A DNA stretch of 33,646 nt from an uncultured Clostridia bacterium (GCA_947166925.1 CAMVGD010000016.1:1-33646); one strand, 5' to 3'; shown: positions 1 through 13,122, counted from the stretch's first letter. A program made the numbers and translations. The notes: generated by a model not told the origin, from the sequence alone.

Positions 1-17
1 GAGCTCGAACGCCGCTT

Positions 18-46
18 ATATTACTCCTTTCCTCCCCCATTGTCAA
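18..46 (-). promoter_or_regulatory. Sigma-A-like promoter TTGACA-N17-TAATAT reading leftwards out of the window
   Basis: Minus strand: TTGACA (41-46), 17-nt spacer, TAATAT (18-23). It lies downstream of the terminator at 88-119. Confidence 0.5.
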
Positions 47-87
47 TACCTTTTTCGACGTTTTTCACAATATATTTTAGTAGGCAT

Positions 88-119
88 AAAAAATAGGAAG
101 CGGGTATCGATACGCTTCC
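88..119 (-). terminator. Rho-independent terminator after the lipoprotein gene
   Basis: Minus strand GGAAGCG...CGCTTCC stem followed by TATTTTTTAT; begins 16 bp past the stop codon of 135..827. Confidence 0.7.
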
Positions 120-134
120 ATATCCTCGTTACTC

Positions 135-827
135 CTATTCAATATAGCCGAAGTAAAACTCGTTGTCGTATTCAGCCCAGTATGCATTGAATATTACAAG
201 TTCATTCCCCTCTTCATCCGTCAGCGTCAATTTTGTGCCGTCGCTATTCTTCTCTGCGGTTGCCTTTGTAATTTGCATCAAACAATCGCCGTGAGACCAG
301 GTCGCTTCAAGAAAGAAATCATACCATGAATCTATATCCTTCCATCCGGTTTTTACATTGATGCCGGCCGTATCGAATGCATCCTGCATCATTTGTTTCT
401 CATCTTCAACATTTCTTGACTGCTTATAACCCGAGATGCTGCCGTATTCCGCTTGCTTCGATTGTATTTGATCCTGTCTTTGTTTGATCTCCTGCCATTC
501 TTCCGGAAGCGGATCGCCTTCATTGCATAAATAGAATTCATAAACTTGTACCGGAATCGAATCTGTTTCGATCCGGAATGTTTCACCGACAGCTATCCTT
601 TTTGTTGTGTCCTTTCCCTCTCTGTTTACATAAGATATCTCGCAGCCATTCTGCTTCCATTCCACACGAAATCCTCCCCATGCGTCTATCAGATCGCCTT
701 CGCTTCTCTGTCTGACAGAAATGCCGGCATTCTTTAGAATTACCAACGTATCTCCCTTTGGTTCGCATCCTAAAACAAGGATCGACAACAAAAACACGAT
801 AAATAATCTTGCAATTGTTTTCTTCAT
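135..827 (-). CDS. Putative lipoprotein of unknown function with two similar tandem segments
   Basis: Signal sequence and lipobox (FLLSILVLGC). RBS GGAGGGA upstream of ATG. Internal similarity between aa ~28-102 and ~148-228. Visibly AT-richer than its neighbours. Confidence 0.85.
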   Translation of the reverse strand: MKKTIARLFIVFLLSILVLGCEPKGDTLVILKNAGISVRQRSEGDLIDAWGGFRVEWKQNGCEISYVNREGKDTTKRIAVGETFRIETDSIPVQVYEFYLCNEGDPLPEEWQEIKQRQDQIQSKQAEYGSISGYKQSRNVEDEKQMMQDAFDTAGINVKTGWKDIDSWYDFFLEATWSHGDCLMQITKATAEKNSDGTKLTLTDEEGNELVIFNAYWAEYDNEFYFGYIE

Positions 828-859
828 TCTGTCCCATCCCTCCGCTCTGAAATTGCCGT

Positions 860-887
860 GTTATACACGCCTTTACTAAATAGACAA
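860..887 (-). promoter_or_regulatory. Putative promoter TTGTCT-N16-TATAAC for the lipoprotein gene
   Basis: Minus strand -35 TTGTCT (882-887), 16-nt spacer, -10 TATAAC (860-865), upstream of the start at 827. Confidence 0.45.
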
Positions 888-916
888 TTCCCGAAGCAAT
901 AATGTTACATGCTATA

Positions 917-962
917 AGAAAAAATGTAACAGATCGGAAGCACCTTGTCGATGCTTCCGATC
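917..962 (-). terminator. Rho-independent terminator after the DUF4956 gene
   Basis: Minus strand GATCGGAAGCA-N9-TGCTTCCGATC stem followed by TGTTACATTTTTTCTTA; 17 bp after the stop at 979. Confidence 0.75.
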
Positions 963-978
963 CAAATACGTTATTTGT

Positions 979-1641
979 TTAGGAGATCATGTCGCCCTGA
1001 TGCGCGATCAACGTGGCGTCGTAGACGCCGTCGACGCGCAGGAACTTGTCGACAAAGCCGGTCTCGCTGGAGCGGACGCGGAGCTCGACGGCGAGCTCGA
1101 TGCCCTCGCGCTGGACGGTCTTGGACTTGACGCGGGCGTACGGGATCTGCGCGACCATGGCGCGGACCTGCTTCGAAGCGCGATCCTCATAGTGCAGGAT
1201 CAGCAGATACGGCAGGGACGCCTTCTTCTTGGACGAGGCGAGCAGCAGCATGAACACGCCGATCAGAATCGCGCCGACGATCGCGGCCAGATAGAAGCCC
1301 GCGCCGAGCACGATGCCCTCTGCGATCGCCCAGAACATGAACACGGTGTCGATCGGATCCTTGATCGCGGTACGGAAACGCACGATGGACAGTGCGCCGA
1401 CCATGCCCAGCGACAGCTTGACGTTGTTCGACATGATCAGGATGACCATCGTCGTGACCATCGTCAGCATGACAAGGCTCATGTTGAAGGTCTTTGAGTA
1501 GATGACTCCGGAGAACGTGAGGCGGTAGATCAGGTACACGAACAGTCCGATCACGAACGCCAGGATCACGGTCACGAGCAGCGGCAGGACCTGGTTGGTT
1601 GAGAAATTGAAGATTTCCCGCAGAGTAGTTGATAAATCCAT
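979..1641 (-). CDS. DUF4956 family multi-pass membrane protein
   Basis: About four N-terminal hydrophobic helices, then a C-terminal soluble domain; sequence resembles the DUF4956 family (GMVGALSIVRFRTAIKDP). Start moved to MDLST: GGAGGATAGT sits immediately upstream of that ATG and overlaps the 1653 start in the ORF track. Confidence 0.85.
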   Translation of the reverse strand: MDLSTTLREIFNFSTNQVLPLLVTVILAFVIGLFVYLIYRLTFSGVIYSKTFNMSLVMLTMVTTMVILIMSNNVKLSLGMVGALSIVRFRTAIKDPIDTVFMFWAIAEGIVLGAGFYLAAIVGAILIGVFMLLLASSKKKASLPYLLILHYEDRASKQVRAMVAQIPYARVKSKTVQREGIELAVELRVRSSETGFVDKFLRVDGVYDATLIAHQGDMIS

Positions 1642-1674
1642 ACTATCCTCCAAATGAATTTCTTTCTTATAATA

Positions 1675-2388
1675 TCAGCAGTCGTATTGTCTGCAAAAGA
1701 GGTACTTACTTGCCGCCGTTTTCAGCGACGCGGGGAGCTGTATGAGCTCTGCCACATACGGATCGAGGTAGTTGTTGAACTTGACCTCGAGCACGCACTG
1801 CCCGATCAGCTCCGTCGCGGGATACGTGATCGCGTGCGGATCGAAAAGATCGGTGGAAAGATATCCGGTGCGGATATTCCGGTCGAGTGTGATGCGTACG
1901 TCCTCGAGCGGAAACACGAACGGCTCGCGGTAATAATCGACGAGCACCTTCGGCCGCAGCCCTTCCGTGCGGAACGCGGCGTACGCTTCCTTCGCGAAGG
2001 CGCTGTTGAGATGCAGCAGGAAGGTGTACTCCCCCGCGATCAGCGCTTCCGCCTGATTGCGTTTGAGGGAAAGGCTGTCCTTTTTGATGAACTGACCGTT
2101 CTTGTGCTTGCGCTCCAGCTTGATGACGCGATCGGAAAAGTTATAGATGCGGATGCGCCATTTGTCGCGGTACTGGATGCCCGCGACCTTTTCCTCCACC
2201 GCTGCGTCGTACGCATTGTCAAAGTACAGGCTTCGGATGTGGTATCCGCCGCCGGTCTTCTGCGCGTACGGATCCGGCTTCATCGCGGCGTTCAGCCGGA
2301 TCGCCAGAAGCTCCGCGTCGGCGTCCGAGATCACGTACTTGAGCTCGTGCCGATATCCCTTTGCATTCGGTTTCAGTTTCAGATTCAC
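1675..2388 (-). CDS. VTC-domain polyphosphate polymerase-like protein (triphosphate tunnel fold)
   Basis: RHELKYVIS at the N-terminus, KWRIRIYN, KLERKHKNGQFIKK and LVDYYREPF basic/acidic tunnel motifs. GTG start overlaps the upstream stop (GTGA). Confidence 0.88.
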   Translation of the reverse strand: MNLKLKPNAKGYRHELKYVISDADAELLAIRLNAAMKPDPYAQKTGGGYHIRSLYFDNAYDAAVEEKVAGIQYRDKWRIRIYNFSDRVIKLERKHKNGQFIKKDSLSLKRNQAEALIAGEYTFLLHLNSAFAKEAYAAFRTEGLRPKVLVDYYREPFVFPLEDVRITLDRNIRTGYLSTDLFDPHAITYPATELIGQCVLEVKFNNYLDPYVAELIQLPASLKTAASKYLFCRQYDC

Positions 2389-5300
2389 GAAATCTTGCCT
2401 ACCTTTCCGAACAAGCTGATCATCTCATCGTCGCCGAGGTGATAGTTCGTGTGCTCGTTGATAAAATGCTGGCAGTAGTACAGGTACCAGTCCTGATAGT
2501 TCTTGGCATAGTTGCGGATCTTGTCGACATGGCTGTTCCAGCCTTTTGTGGACAGATCGTGATACGGTCTCCAACGGACGAGGTCCCAGGTCTCCATCTC
2601 CCTGCGGATGTTCTCCTGCAGATAATCGACCTTGGCGAGGATCTTCTCCGGCGTATAGACTTCATTATAGAAGTATGCGCACCATTTCAGGAAGAGCTTC
2701 ACGAACTCGTTGTTCGACAGCATCGAGCGACCGAGCACCGTCGAGAAGCCCTGCCCCGCGCCGTGTCCCGCGGGATCGAAGTACCGCCAGAAATAGTCGC
2801 GCCGAAAGCCGGTGGATTTCTCCGCCGCCTGGCTCGGGTTGTCGCCGTTCATCGCCCAGCAATAGTCGTACTGGATCCAGCGCCATTTGTTGTCCTTTTC
2901 GGACGAGCGCCACCATTTGATGTTGCCGGTGTCGGTGTTGCCGATGATGATCTCGAACGCGCAGTACATAGCGAACTGATCGGCGTCCACCTGTGAGCAG
3001 ACGTAATCATAATCCGACTGGTTCGAAAGATTGCAGTTTTTACTCTCGCAGAACGCGATCAGGTCCTTATAATCGTTAAGTCCTTTGTTTGCGCTCTCAT
3101 AGATATTGCTGCAAACGATGCACTGCTCGTTGTTGCCGTTGCCCTTGAGGATGTCGATCGTGTCCTCATCCTCGACGCCGTAGTGCTGCGCGATATAATG
3201 TTTGCTGATCTTTTCACGCAGGTTGTAGACGCCCCAGTACTGTCCGTTGATATACACGATGCACTGGATAAATGCCTGGTTCGCGAGATCGACGTCCGCG
3301 TCGTCCAGCAAGCTCTGCACCAACACGTCACGGATGCGCGAAAGCGCCGCGTCCTGTCCCGATGCGCGCAGCACGAGGGACTTATACTCCGTGAACGGAC
3401 GGTTCTCGAAAAACGAATATGCAAGGCGGCTGCTGCCGACGCCCTTTCTGGCGATCAGCGCAATGCCCTTCTGCCCGATCTTTCTCGAAAACGCACCGAA
3501 TATCCGAATATTCAGGTTGTCTTCGAACAGCACATTTTTGCCGCCGGCGTCGGTGTAGGTAAAGGTCGTCGGTTTCTCCCACATGCGTCCGCGCATGTTG
3601 AAGTTGGCGTACTTGCCCATGACCTCTTTTTTGTCGGATTGCCCGATCATGATCTCGTCGGCCTCGCCCTTGCCGGTGTAGTCGCCGCCCTTGACGTAGA
3701 TGCCGTACTGCGTATTCCAGAGATTGTCCGGATCGGTGACGAGGAACACGACCGGAAGGCTGGTGTTGTGCGCCTCGACGGTCTCCTCGTCCGCGATGAT
3801 GACGTACGTATAGGAATGCACGTCGCTCGGATACCGGCTGTTGTCCGACGAGAAGGTGCGCACACGCAAAACCGTGTTCTCCTTGATCGCGATCGGTCCC
3901 GATACGCGCGTGTCGGATTCGGTCGGCGTTGTATTTTTGACCGGATCGTTTTCCTTGCCGCACGAAAGCGTATACGTCGCATAGCAGCCCTCGGGCACGG
4001 TGATGTTCACCGTCTGAACGCCTCTGTAGATACCCGTGTGCGTATCCACCGTCGGCGCTTCGCAGAAGATCCCGCGTCCGTCCGTGCCGTTCTGTGCGCC
4101 TTCGGTCGGCGTATCGAACAGCTTCCATGCGCCGGTCGCATCACGTCCGTAGGATATACAGGCATGCGCCGGCGGAACGATCACGCGGTCGATCATAACG
4201 CCTTCTGCATCATACAGCATCAACGTTTCGCCTTCCGCCGCGATGTCGAAGTTCAGAAGGTATTTTCTCTGGTCAGCCGTTACATCCTTTTCGGACTGAC
4301 CTTCGCGGGGCAAGCTGCCCTCGAGCTGCAGGACGAGATATCCTTTTCCGGCGATACTCGTTCCGTCAGGAAAAACCCATTTCCTCGGCTTTGTCTCGTT
4401 GTCCGAGATCGAAAACCCGGACAGGTTGACCGACGAATCGGATTTGTTGTAAAGCTCGATCCAGCTGCCGTAGTCGGCGTCGTACGGGCGTTCGCTCTTG
4501 GTGCTGTTGGAATAGGCGTAAACGACATGGTATCCGTCCACGAGGATCTCGTTCAGCGAGATGTCATGCACGCCCATCGGACCGTTCTCCTTTTCCTCAA
4601 ACAGAGAGCGTCCGTTGATCGTGTTGTCGTAGCCGGGCGTCGGCTTGTCCGAGATCTCGAACGCCGCGGACGGATCGAAGGAACCGTTGGTGTAGATGCG
4701 CGCGTCGGAGCAGTTTTTCGGCTGCACGCCGAATTCGATCATGTCGACGATCAGGTCGTTGTTCGTGGTGAACACGAGCGTTTCGCCCCCCTGCGAGGAC
4801 AAACCGAAATCAAAGCTGTATACGCCCGCCATCGGCTTTGCGGTATGGTACAGAACGATATAGGAATAAGCTTCGATCTTCGTTCCTGCCGGGAACGTGA
4901 ATTTCTTCGGCTTCGTCACGTCGTCGCTGAGGCTGAAGCCCGAGAGATCAAAAGCGGTGCTTCCCGAATTGTACAGCTCGATCCAGTCGCAGTAGGTCCC
5001 GTCGGGCGCTTTGTGCGCGGTGCCGTTCGACGCCATGAATTCGGTCACGCGGACCGGGCAGTCGGTCGTCTCGGCAATGCCGGTCTCGGAATCCGCCTGG
5101 CGCGACGCGTTGTAATCGTTCCAGCCCTGCTCCGTATTCGGATAGCCGGGCGTGGGCTTCATGATCTTCCATGCGCCGTTGTCGCCGTACGCGATCGAAT
5201 TGCCGCCGATGACAGTCATGTCGTCGCCGACGCCGTAGGCGTTTGCGCTGCCCTTCTGTCCGGAATAGAAATCGGACAGGCTGACCGTCGCGATCGCAGT

Positions 5301-5786
5301 GCCGGAAGGATCGACAAAGCGCAGAACGTCCTCTCTCGAGAGCGCAAAGTCGGCCACGAGGACCTTCTCCTCCCCGCCGTTCTTGCCTCTGATTTTCAGA
5401 TAGCCGTTGCCGTTGGTCGGATCGTTCTTCATGCACCACACGACAAGATAGCTTTTCGCCTTGATGATCGATTCGCTCGGGAACATCCAGAGGGAAATCT
5501 CGTCATCGGTCAGGCCGTAGCCGAACAGGTCGATGTCCTTGCCGCTCTTGTTGTACAGCTCGATGTAGTCGCTGTACGTTCCGAGCGGATCGAGCACGGT
5601 CTGCTTGTTGCTGACAAGGATCTCGCTGACGATCACATCGGAATTGCTCTGCGAATTCGGCGACGTCTGGCCGGCGCACTTGCTCGTCCCGCAACTGATC
5701 CCCGCAGAGATCGCAATGATAAGCGCAAGCAGGACCGCAAGCGCGATCGCGAGAAATGCCCGTTTTTGCTTTTGTTTATTGTTCAT
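2385..5786 (-). CDS. Large exported CotH-like protein with N-terminal membrane/signal segment and three lamin-tail (LTD) domains
   Basis: LTD-like repeats (SEILVSN...DYIELYNKSG; TEFMASN...DWIELYNSGS; NEILVDG...SWIELYNKSD) and CotH-like C-terminal region (YINGQYWGVYNLREK, NTDTGNIKWWR, KWRWIQYDYCWAMN). Start at MNNKQKQ with GAGGAA RBS, not the upstream MCYDK. Confidence 0.88.
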   Translation of the reverse strand: MNNKQKQKRAFLAIALAVLLALIIAISAGISCGTSKCAGQTSPNSQSNSDVIVSEILVSNKQTVLDPLGTYSDYIELYNKSGKDIDLFGYGLTDDEISLWMFPSESIIKAKSYLVVWCMKNDPTNGNGYLKIRGKNGGEEKVLVADFALSREDVLRFVDPSGTAIATVSLSDFYSGQKGSANAYGVGDDMTVIGGNSIAYGDNGAWKIMKPTPGYPNTEQGWNDYNASRQADSETGIAETTDCPVRVTEFMASNGTAHKAPDGTYCDWIELYNSGSTAFDLSGFSLSDDVTKPKKFTFPAGTKIEAYSYIVLYHTAKPMAGVYSFDFGLSSQGGETLVFTTNNDLIVDMIEFGVQPKNCSDARIYTNGSFDPSAAFEISDKPTPGYDNTINGRSLFEEKENGPMGVHDISLNEILVDGYHVVYAYSNSTKSERPYDADYGSWIELYNKSDSSVNLSGFSISDNETKPRKWVFPDGTSIAGKGYLVLQLEGSLPREGQSEKDVTADQRKYLLNFDIAAEGETLMLYDAEGVMIDRVIVPPAHACISYGRDATGAWKLFDTPTEGAQNGTDGRGIFCEAPTVDTHTGIYRGVQTVNITVPEGCYATYTLSCGKENDPVKNTTPTESDTRVSGPIAIKENTVLRVRTFSSDNSRYPSDVHSYTYVIIADEETVEAHNTSLPVVFLVTDPDNLWNTQYGIYVKGGDYTGKGEADEIMIGQSDKKEVMGKYANFNMRGRMWEKPTTFTYTDAGGKNVLFEDNLNIRIFGAFSRKIGQKGIALIARKGVGSSRLAYSFFENRPFTEYKSLVLRASGQDAALSRIRDVLVQSLLDDADVDLANQAFIQCIVYINGQYWGVYNLREKISKHYIAQHYGVEDEDTIDILKGNGNNEQCIVCSNIYESANKGLNDYKDLIAFCESKNCNLSNQSDYDYVCSQVDADQFAMYCAFEIIIGNTDTGNIKWWRSSEKDNKWRWIQYDYCWAMNGDNPSQAAEKSTGFRRDYFWRYFDPAGHGAGQGFSTVLGRSMLSNNEFVKLFLKWCAYFYNEVYTPEKILAKVDYLQENIRREMETWDLVRWRPYHDLSTKGWNSHVDKIRNYAKNYQDWYLYYCQHFINEHTNYHLGDDEMISLFGKVGKIS

Positions 5787-5825
5787 ATCCGTTCCTCGTA
5801 TTGCTTTCCATTCTGCAACGATTTT

Positions 5826-5853
5826 ATCATAACACATTTTTCGCCGTCCGCAA
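5826..5853 (-). promoter_or_regulatory. Possible promoter TTGCGG-N16-TATGAT for the CotH-VTC-DUF4956 operon
   Basis: Minus strand -10 TATGAT (5826-5831) and weak -35 TTGCGG (5848-5853), about 40 nt upstream of ATG. Confidence 0.4.
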
Positions 5854-5896
5854 GGCAGAACGGGAATTATTCACAAAAACCACACAGAAATGTTGC

Positions 5897-7231
5897 CTAT
5901 TGGCAATCGTGCATGCGTTTCAGAAGGATCTTCCGCTCGTTTTCCTCCGGATGCACGGCGCACCTCAAAAGCAGCGCGTGCTTGATCCTCCCGACTCGTT
6001 CGCCCGCCTTCAGTCCGAGCTCGCGCATGATGTCCTCCCCCGAAACGTTCAGCTCGCTTTCCGAAAACGGCGCGCGCTGCTCCTGCATTTCGTGAAAGAT
6101 CCTGCGCCAGCGTTCGGCGATGAATGCCGTCTGATACCCGCTGCCGCGGATGTCCGCCTCGCGGATCGCGATCAGGTCCGCCGTCGTTTCTCTGCCGAAG
6201 CAGGCAAAGCGCTTGCGGATCGTCGCCTCCGAAGCTTCGTCCCTGAGGTCGAACATGTGCAGGCGGATCACGGTGCAGACGCGCGCGATCAGCGTATTCG
6301 GATACCGGAGGCGCATCAGCATCGTCCGCGCGATCTCCGCCCCGTAAACGTCGTGCGCGTAGAGCTTGCCGTCCCTCTTGAGCGCCTCGGGCTTTCCGAC
6401 GTCGTGCAGAAGTCCGGTGAGCCGCATGCCGAGGTCAGCGGGCGTGTTTTCGCAGGTGCGGAACAAATGCGTCAGGACGTCATATTTATGATAGTCCTGC
6501 CGCTGTTCCATCCCGTCGCACAAAACGAGCTCCGGCAGCAGATACGGCAGCGCGCCGACGTCGCGAAGCATCGTGAGCGCATCAAATACGCGCGGTCCCA
6601 AAAGGATCCGGTCAAACTCCTGCCGCTTGCGTTCCCATGCGACGTCCCCGAGCAGCGCGGCGTTCGCCTTTGCCGCTTCCCATGTGCCCGGATCGATCGC
6701 AAAATCCAGCGACGCCGCAAACCGCACCAACCGCAGGATCCGCAGTCCGTCGTCCCGGAGGATCGCAGCGGGGTCCTTTGTCGTGGTGCGCAGCACGCGC
6801 CGCCTGAGGTCGTCAAGCCCGCCGGTCGGATCGAGGATCGTTCCGTCCGATACGGATTCGTACAGCGCGTTGACCGAGAAATCCCTGCGAAACGCGTCCG
6901 TATCCGGCGAATCGGAAAAGCAGACCGTATCCGGCTTATGCGCGCCGCCCGCGCCGTAGGATTCGGTGCGGAACGTCGTATGCTCGTAATCGACGCCGTC
7001 GATGGTGAGCAGCACCGTTCCGAGCGTTCGCTGCACGATCCGCGCTTCGATCCCGTACGCCTTCGCGTATGCGAGCATCTCATCCGGCAGCAAACGGCTT
7101 GCAAGATCGACGTCGTGCACCGCGCGGCCGAGCAGCGCGTCGCGTACGCAGCCGCCGACCGCACAGAGCTTTATCCCGTCCCGTGCAAGGGCGTCGGCAA
7201 AGGCTTTGAGCGCAGTCGGCAGCTTCAGCAT
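5897..7231 (-). CDS. cca: CCA tRNA nucleotidyltransferase with HD domain
   Basis: LCAVGGCVRDALLGRAVHDVDLAS nucleotidyltransferase motif, RRDFSVNALYE, RILRLVRFAASLDF, and HD motif GLLHDVGKPE. Confidence 0.93.
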   Translation of the reverse strand: MLKLPTALKAFADALARDGIKLCAVGGCVRDALLGRAVHDVDLASRLLPDEMLAYAKAYGIEARIVQRTLGTVLLTIDGVDYEHTTFRTESYGAGGAHKPDTVCFSDSPDTDAFRRDFSVNALYESVSDGTILDPTGGLDDLRRRVLRTTTKDPAAILRDDGLRILRLVRFAASLDFAIDPGTWEAAKANAALLGDVAWERKRQEFDRILLGPRVFDALTMLRDVGALPYLLPELVLCDGMEQRQDYHKYDVLTHLFRTCENTPADLGMRLTGLLHDVGKPEALKRDGKLYAHDVYGAEIARTMLMRLRYPNTLIARVCTVIRLHMFDLRDEASEATIRKRFACFGRETTADLIAIREADIRGSGYQTAFIAERWRRIFHEMQEQRAPFSESELNVSGEDIMRELGLKAGERVGRIKHALLLRCAVHPEENERKILLKRMHDCQ

Positions 7232-7234
7232 GGC

Positions 7235-9769
<2,535 letters not shown>

Positions 9770-9781
9770 AGTCTTACCTCA

Positions 9782-11749
<1,968 letters not shown>

Positions 11750-11998
11750 CTATGATAAACTTTCATTCAATCGCTCTTTGAGCGTCTGGATCGCCGTTGC
11801 CGCGGCGTAAACGTACGTCGTGCCGTTTCGGGAGCAGATCACGTACGCCTTCGGCCGTCCGTAGGACGGATAGTAGTGCCCCGCTTCCACGCAGTCGCGC
11901 ACGATGCGCTCCGTCTCCGCGGAAGCCTGTTCCGCCGGCTGGATCGCGATCACGTCCGCCGTCGGCACGAAGCGGTTTTCTCCGATATGCAGAAGCAT
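11750..11998 (-). CDS. remB: RemB-like (DUF370/YaaB) regulator
   Basis: 82-aa protein starting MLLHIGENRFVPTADVIAI, located between recF and gyrB as in Bacillus. Its ATG overlaps the recF stop (TAATG). Confidence 0.85.
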   Translation of the reverse strand: MLLHIGENRFVPTADVIAIQPAEQASAETERIVRDCVEAGHYYPSYGRPKAYVICSRNGTTYVYAAATAIQTLKERLNESLS

Positions 11999-13092
11999 TA
12001 TTCTTCCACCACCCTTCCGTTGTGAACACGGTAAACCTGCATGGAAAGCGCGCCCGCCTTCACGAATTCCTCCAGATGCGTGCAGGTCACAAACGTCTGA
12101 CAGTCCGAGACCACCTCAAGTAGTCTTGCCTGCCGTTCCGCGTCAAGCTCCGAAAACACGTCGTCCAGCAGCAGCACCGGCCGTTCGCCGCGCACTCTGC
12201 GGACAAGGTCGATCTCCGAAAGCTTCAGGGAAAGCGCCGCGGTGCGCTGCTGTCCCTGCGAGCCATAAACGCGCAGATCGCGTCCGTTCAGCAAAAGCCC
12301 CAGATCGTCCCTGTGCGGTCCGACCGAGGTGAATCCGCGGTATACGTCGCGCTCGAGCCGTTCGCCGAGCTGCACCGTCAGCGTTTCGCGCATCGTGTCG
12401 TAATCCTGCACCGGGATCGTCGGCTCGTACACCGTTTCAAGGATCTCCTTCGTGCCGCTCATCTTTGCGTGGAGCGTTTGCGCATTTCTGGAAAGCTCCT
12501 CGACGAACGCCGCGCGGTTCTGCATGATCGTCGCGCCGAGCTTAGAAAGCTGCTCGTCCCAAAGCTCGATCATGTCGTACGGGACGCTCTCCTCCTTCAG
12601 AAGCAGGTTGCGGCTTTTCAGCGCCTGATTGTACTGCTGCAGCGCGTAGTAGTACGCAGGCTTGAGCTGGCTCAGCTCCATGTCGAGGAAGCGGCGCCGC
12701 TCCTGCGGACCGTCCTTGACAAGCTGCAGGTCCTCCGGCGAAAACATCACGACGTTCAGACAGCCCATCAGCTCGCCCGAGCGGGAAAGCGGCGCTTCAT
12801 CGAGATACACGCGCTTGCGTTCCCCGCGAAAGAGTTCAATGCGGATCGAACGCGTGCCGCCACGCGTCTCCAGAGAAAGCGCGACGCTGCCGTCCGTCAT
12901 CCCGTCCATGACGAGCTCGCCGTCATGCGGCGTGCGGTGGCTTCTTCCCAATGCGCATAAAAAGATCGACTCGAGCACGTTGGTCTTCCCCTCGGCGTTC
13001 AGTCCCGAGAGGATGTTGAGCCCCGGTTCCGGATACAGCGTAAGGTCCGTATAATTCCGGAATCTGTGCAGTTCGAGCCCCTTGATCCGCAT
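11998..13092 (-). CDS. recF: DNA replication and repair protein RecF
   Basis: LSGLNAEGKTNVLESIFL Walker A, GSQGQQRTAALSLKLSE signature, PVLLLDDVFSELD Walker B. Start at MRIKG with GGAG RBS rather than 13140. Confidence 0.96.
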   Translation of the reverse strand: MRIKGLELHRFRNYTDLTLYPEPGLNILSGLNAEGKTNVLESIFLCALGRSHRTPHDGELVMDGMTDGSVALSLETRGGTRSIRIELFRGERKRVYLDEAPLSRSGELMGCLNVVMFSPEDLQLVKDGPQERRRFLDMELSQLKPAYYYALQQYNQALKSRNLLLKEESVPYDMIELWDEQLSKLGATIMQNRAAFVEELSRNAQTLHAKMSGTKEILETVYEPTIPVQDYDTMRETLTVQLGERLERDVYRGFTSVGPHRDDLGLLLNGRDLRVYGSQGQQRTAALSLKLSEIDLVRRVRGERPVLLLDDVFSELDAERQARLLEVVSDCQTFVTCTHLEEFVKAGALSMQVYRVHNGRVVEE

Positions 13093-13122
13093 AAGCCTAC
13101 TCTCCTCAAAATTTACCATATG

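Noticed and set aside
5867-5875. Single DnaA-box-like TTATTCACA near the CotH promoter
   Set aside because: One isolated match with no cluster of boxes or AT-rich unwinding element; likely chance.
3183-6095. 970-aa plus-strand ORF
   Set aside because: Antisense to the CotH-like gene; Arg/Val/Ala/Asp-rich translation, no RBS or family signature.
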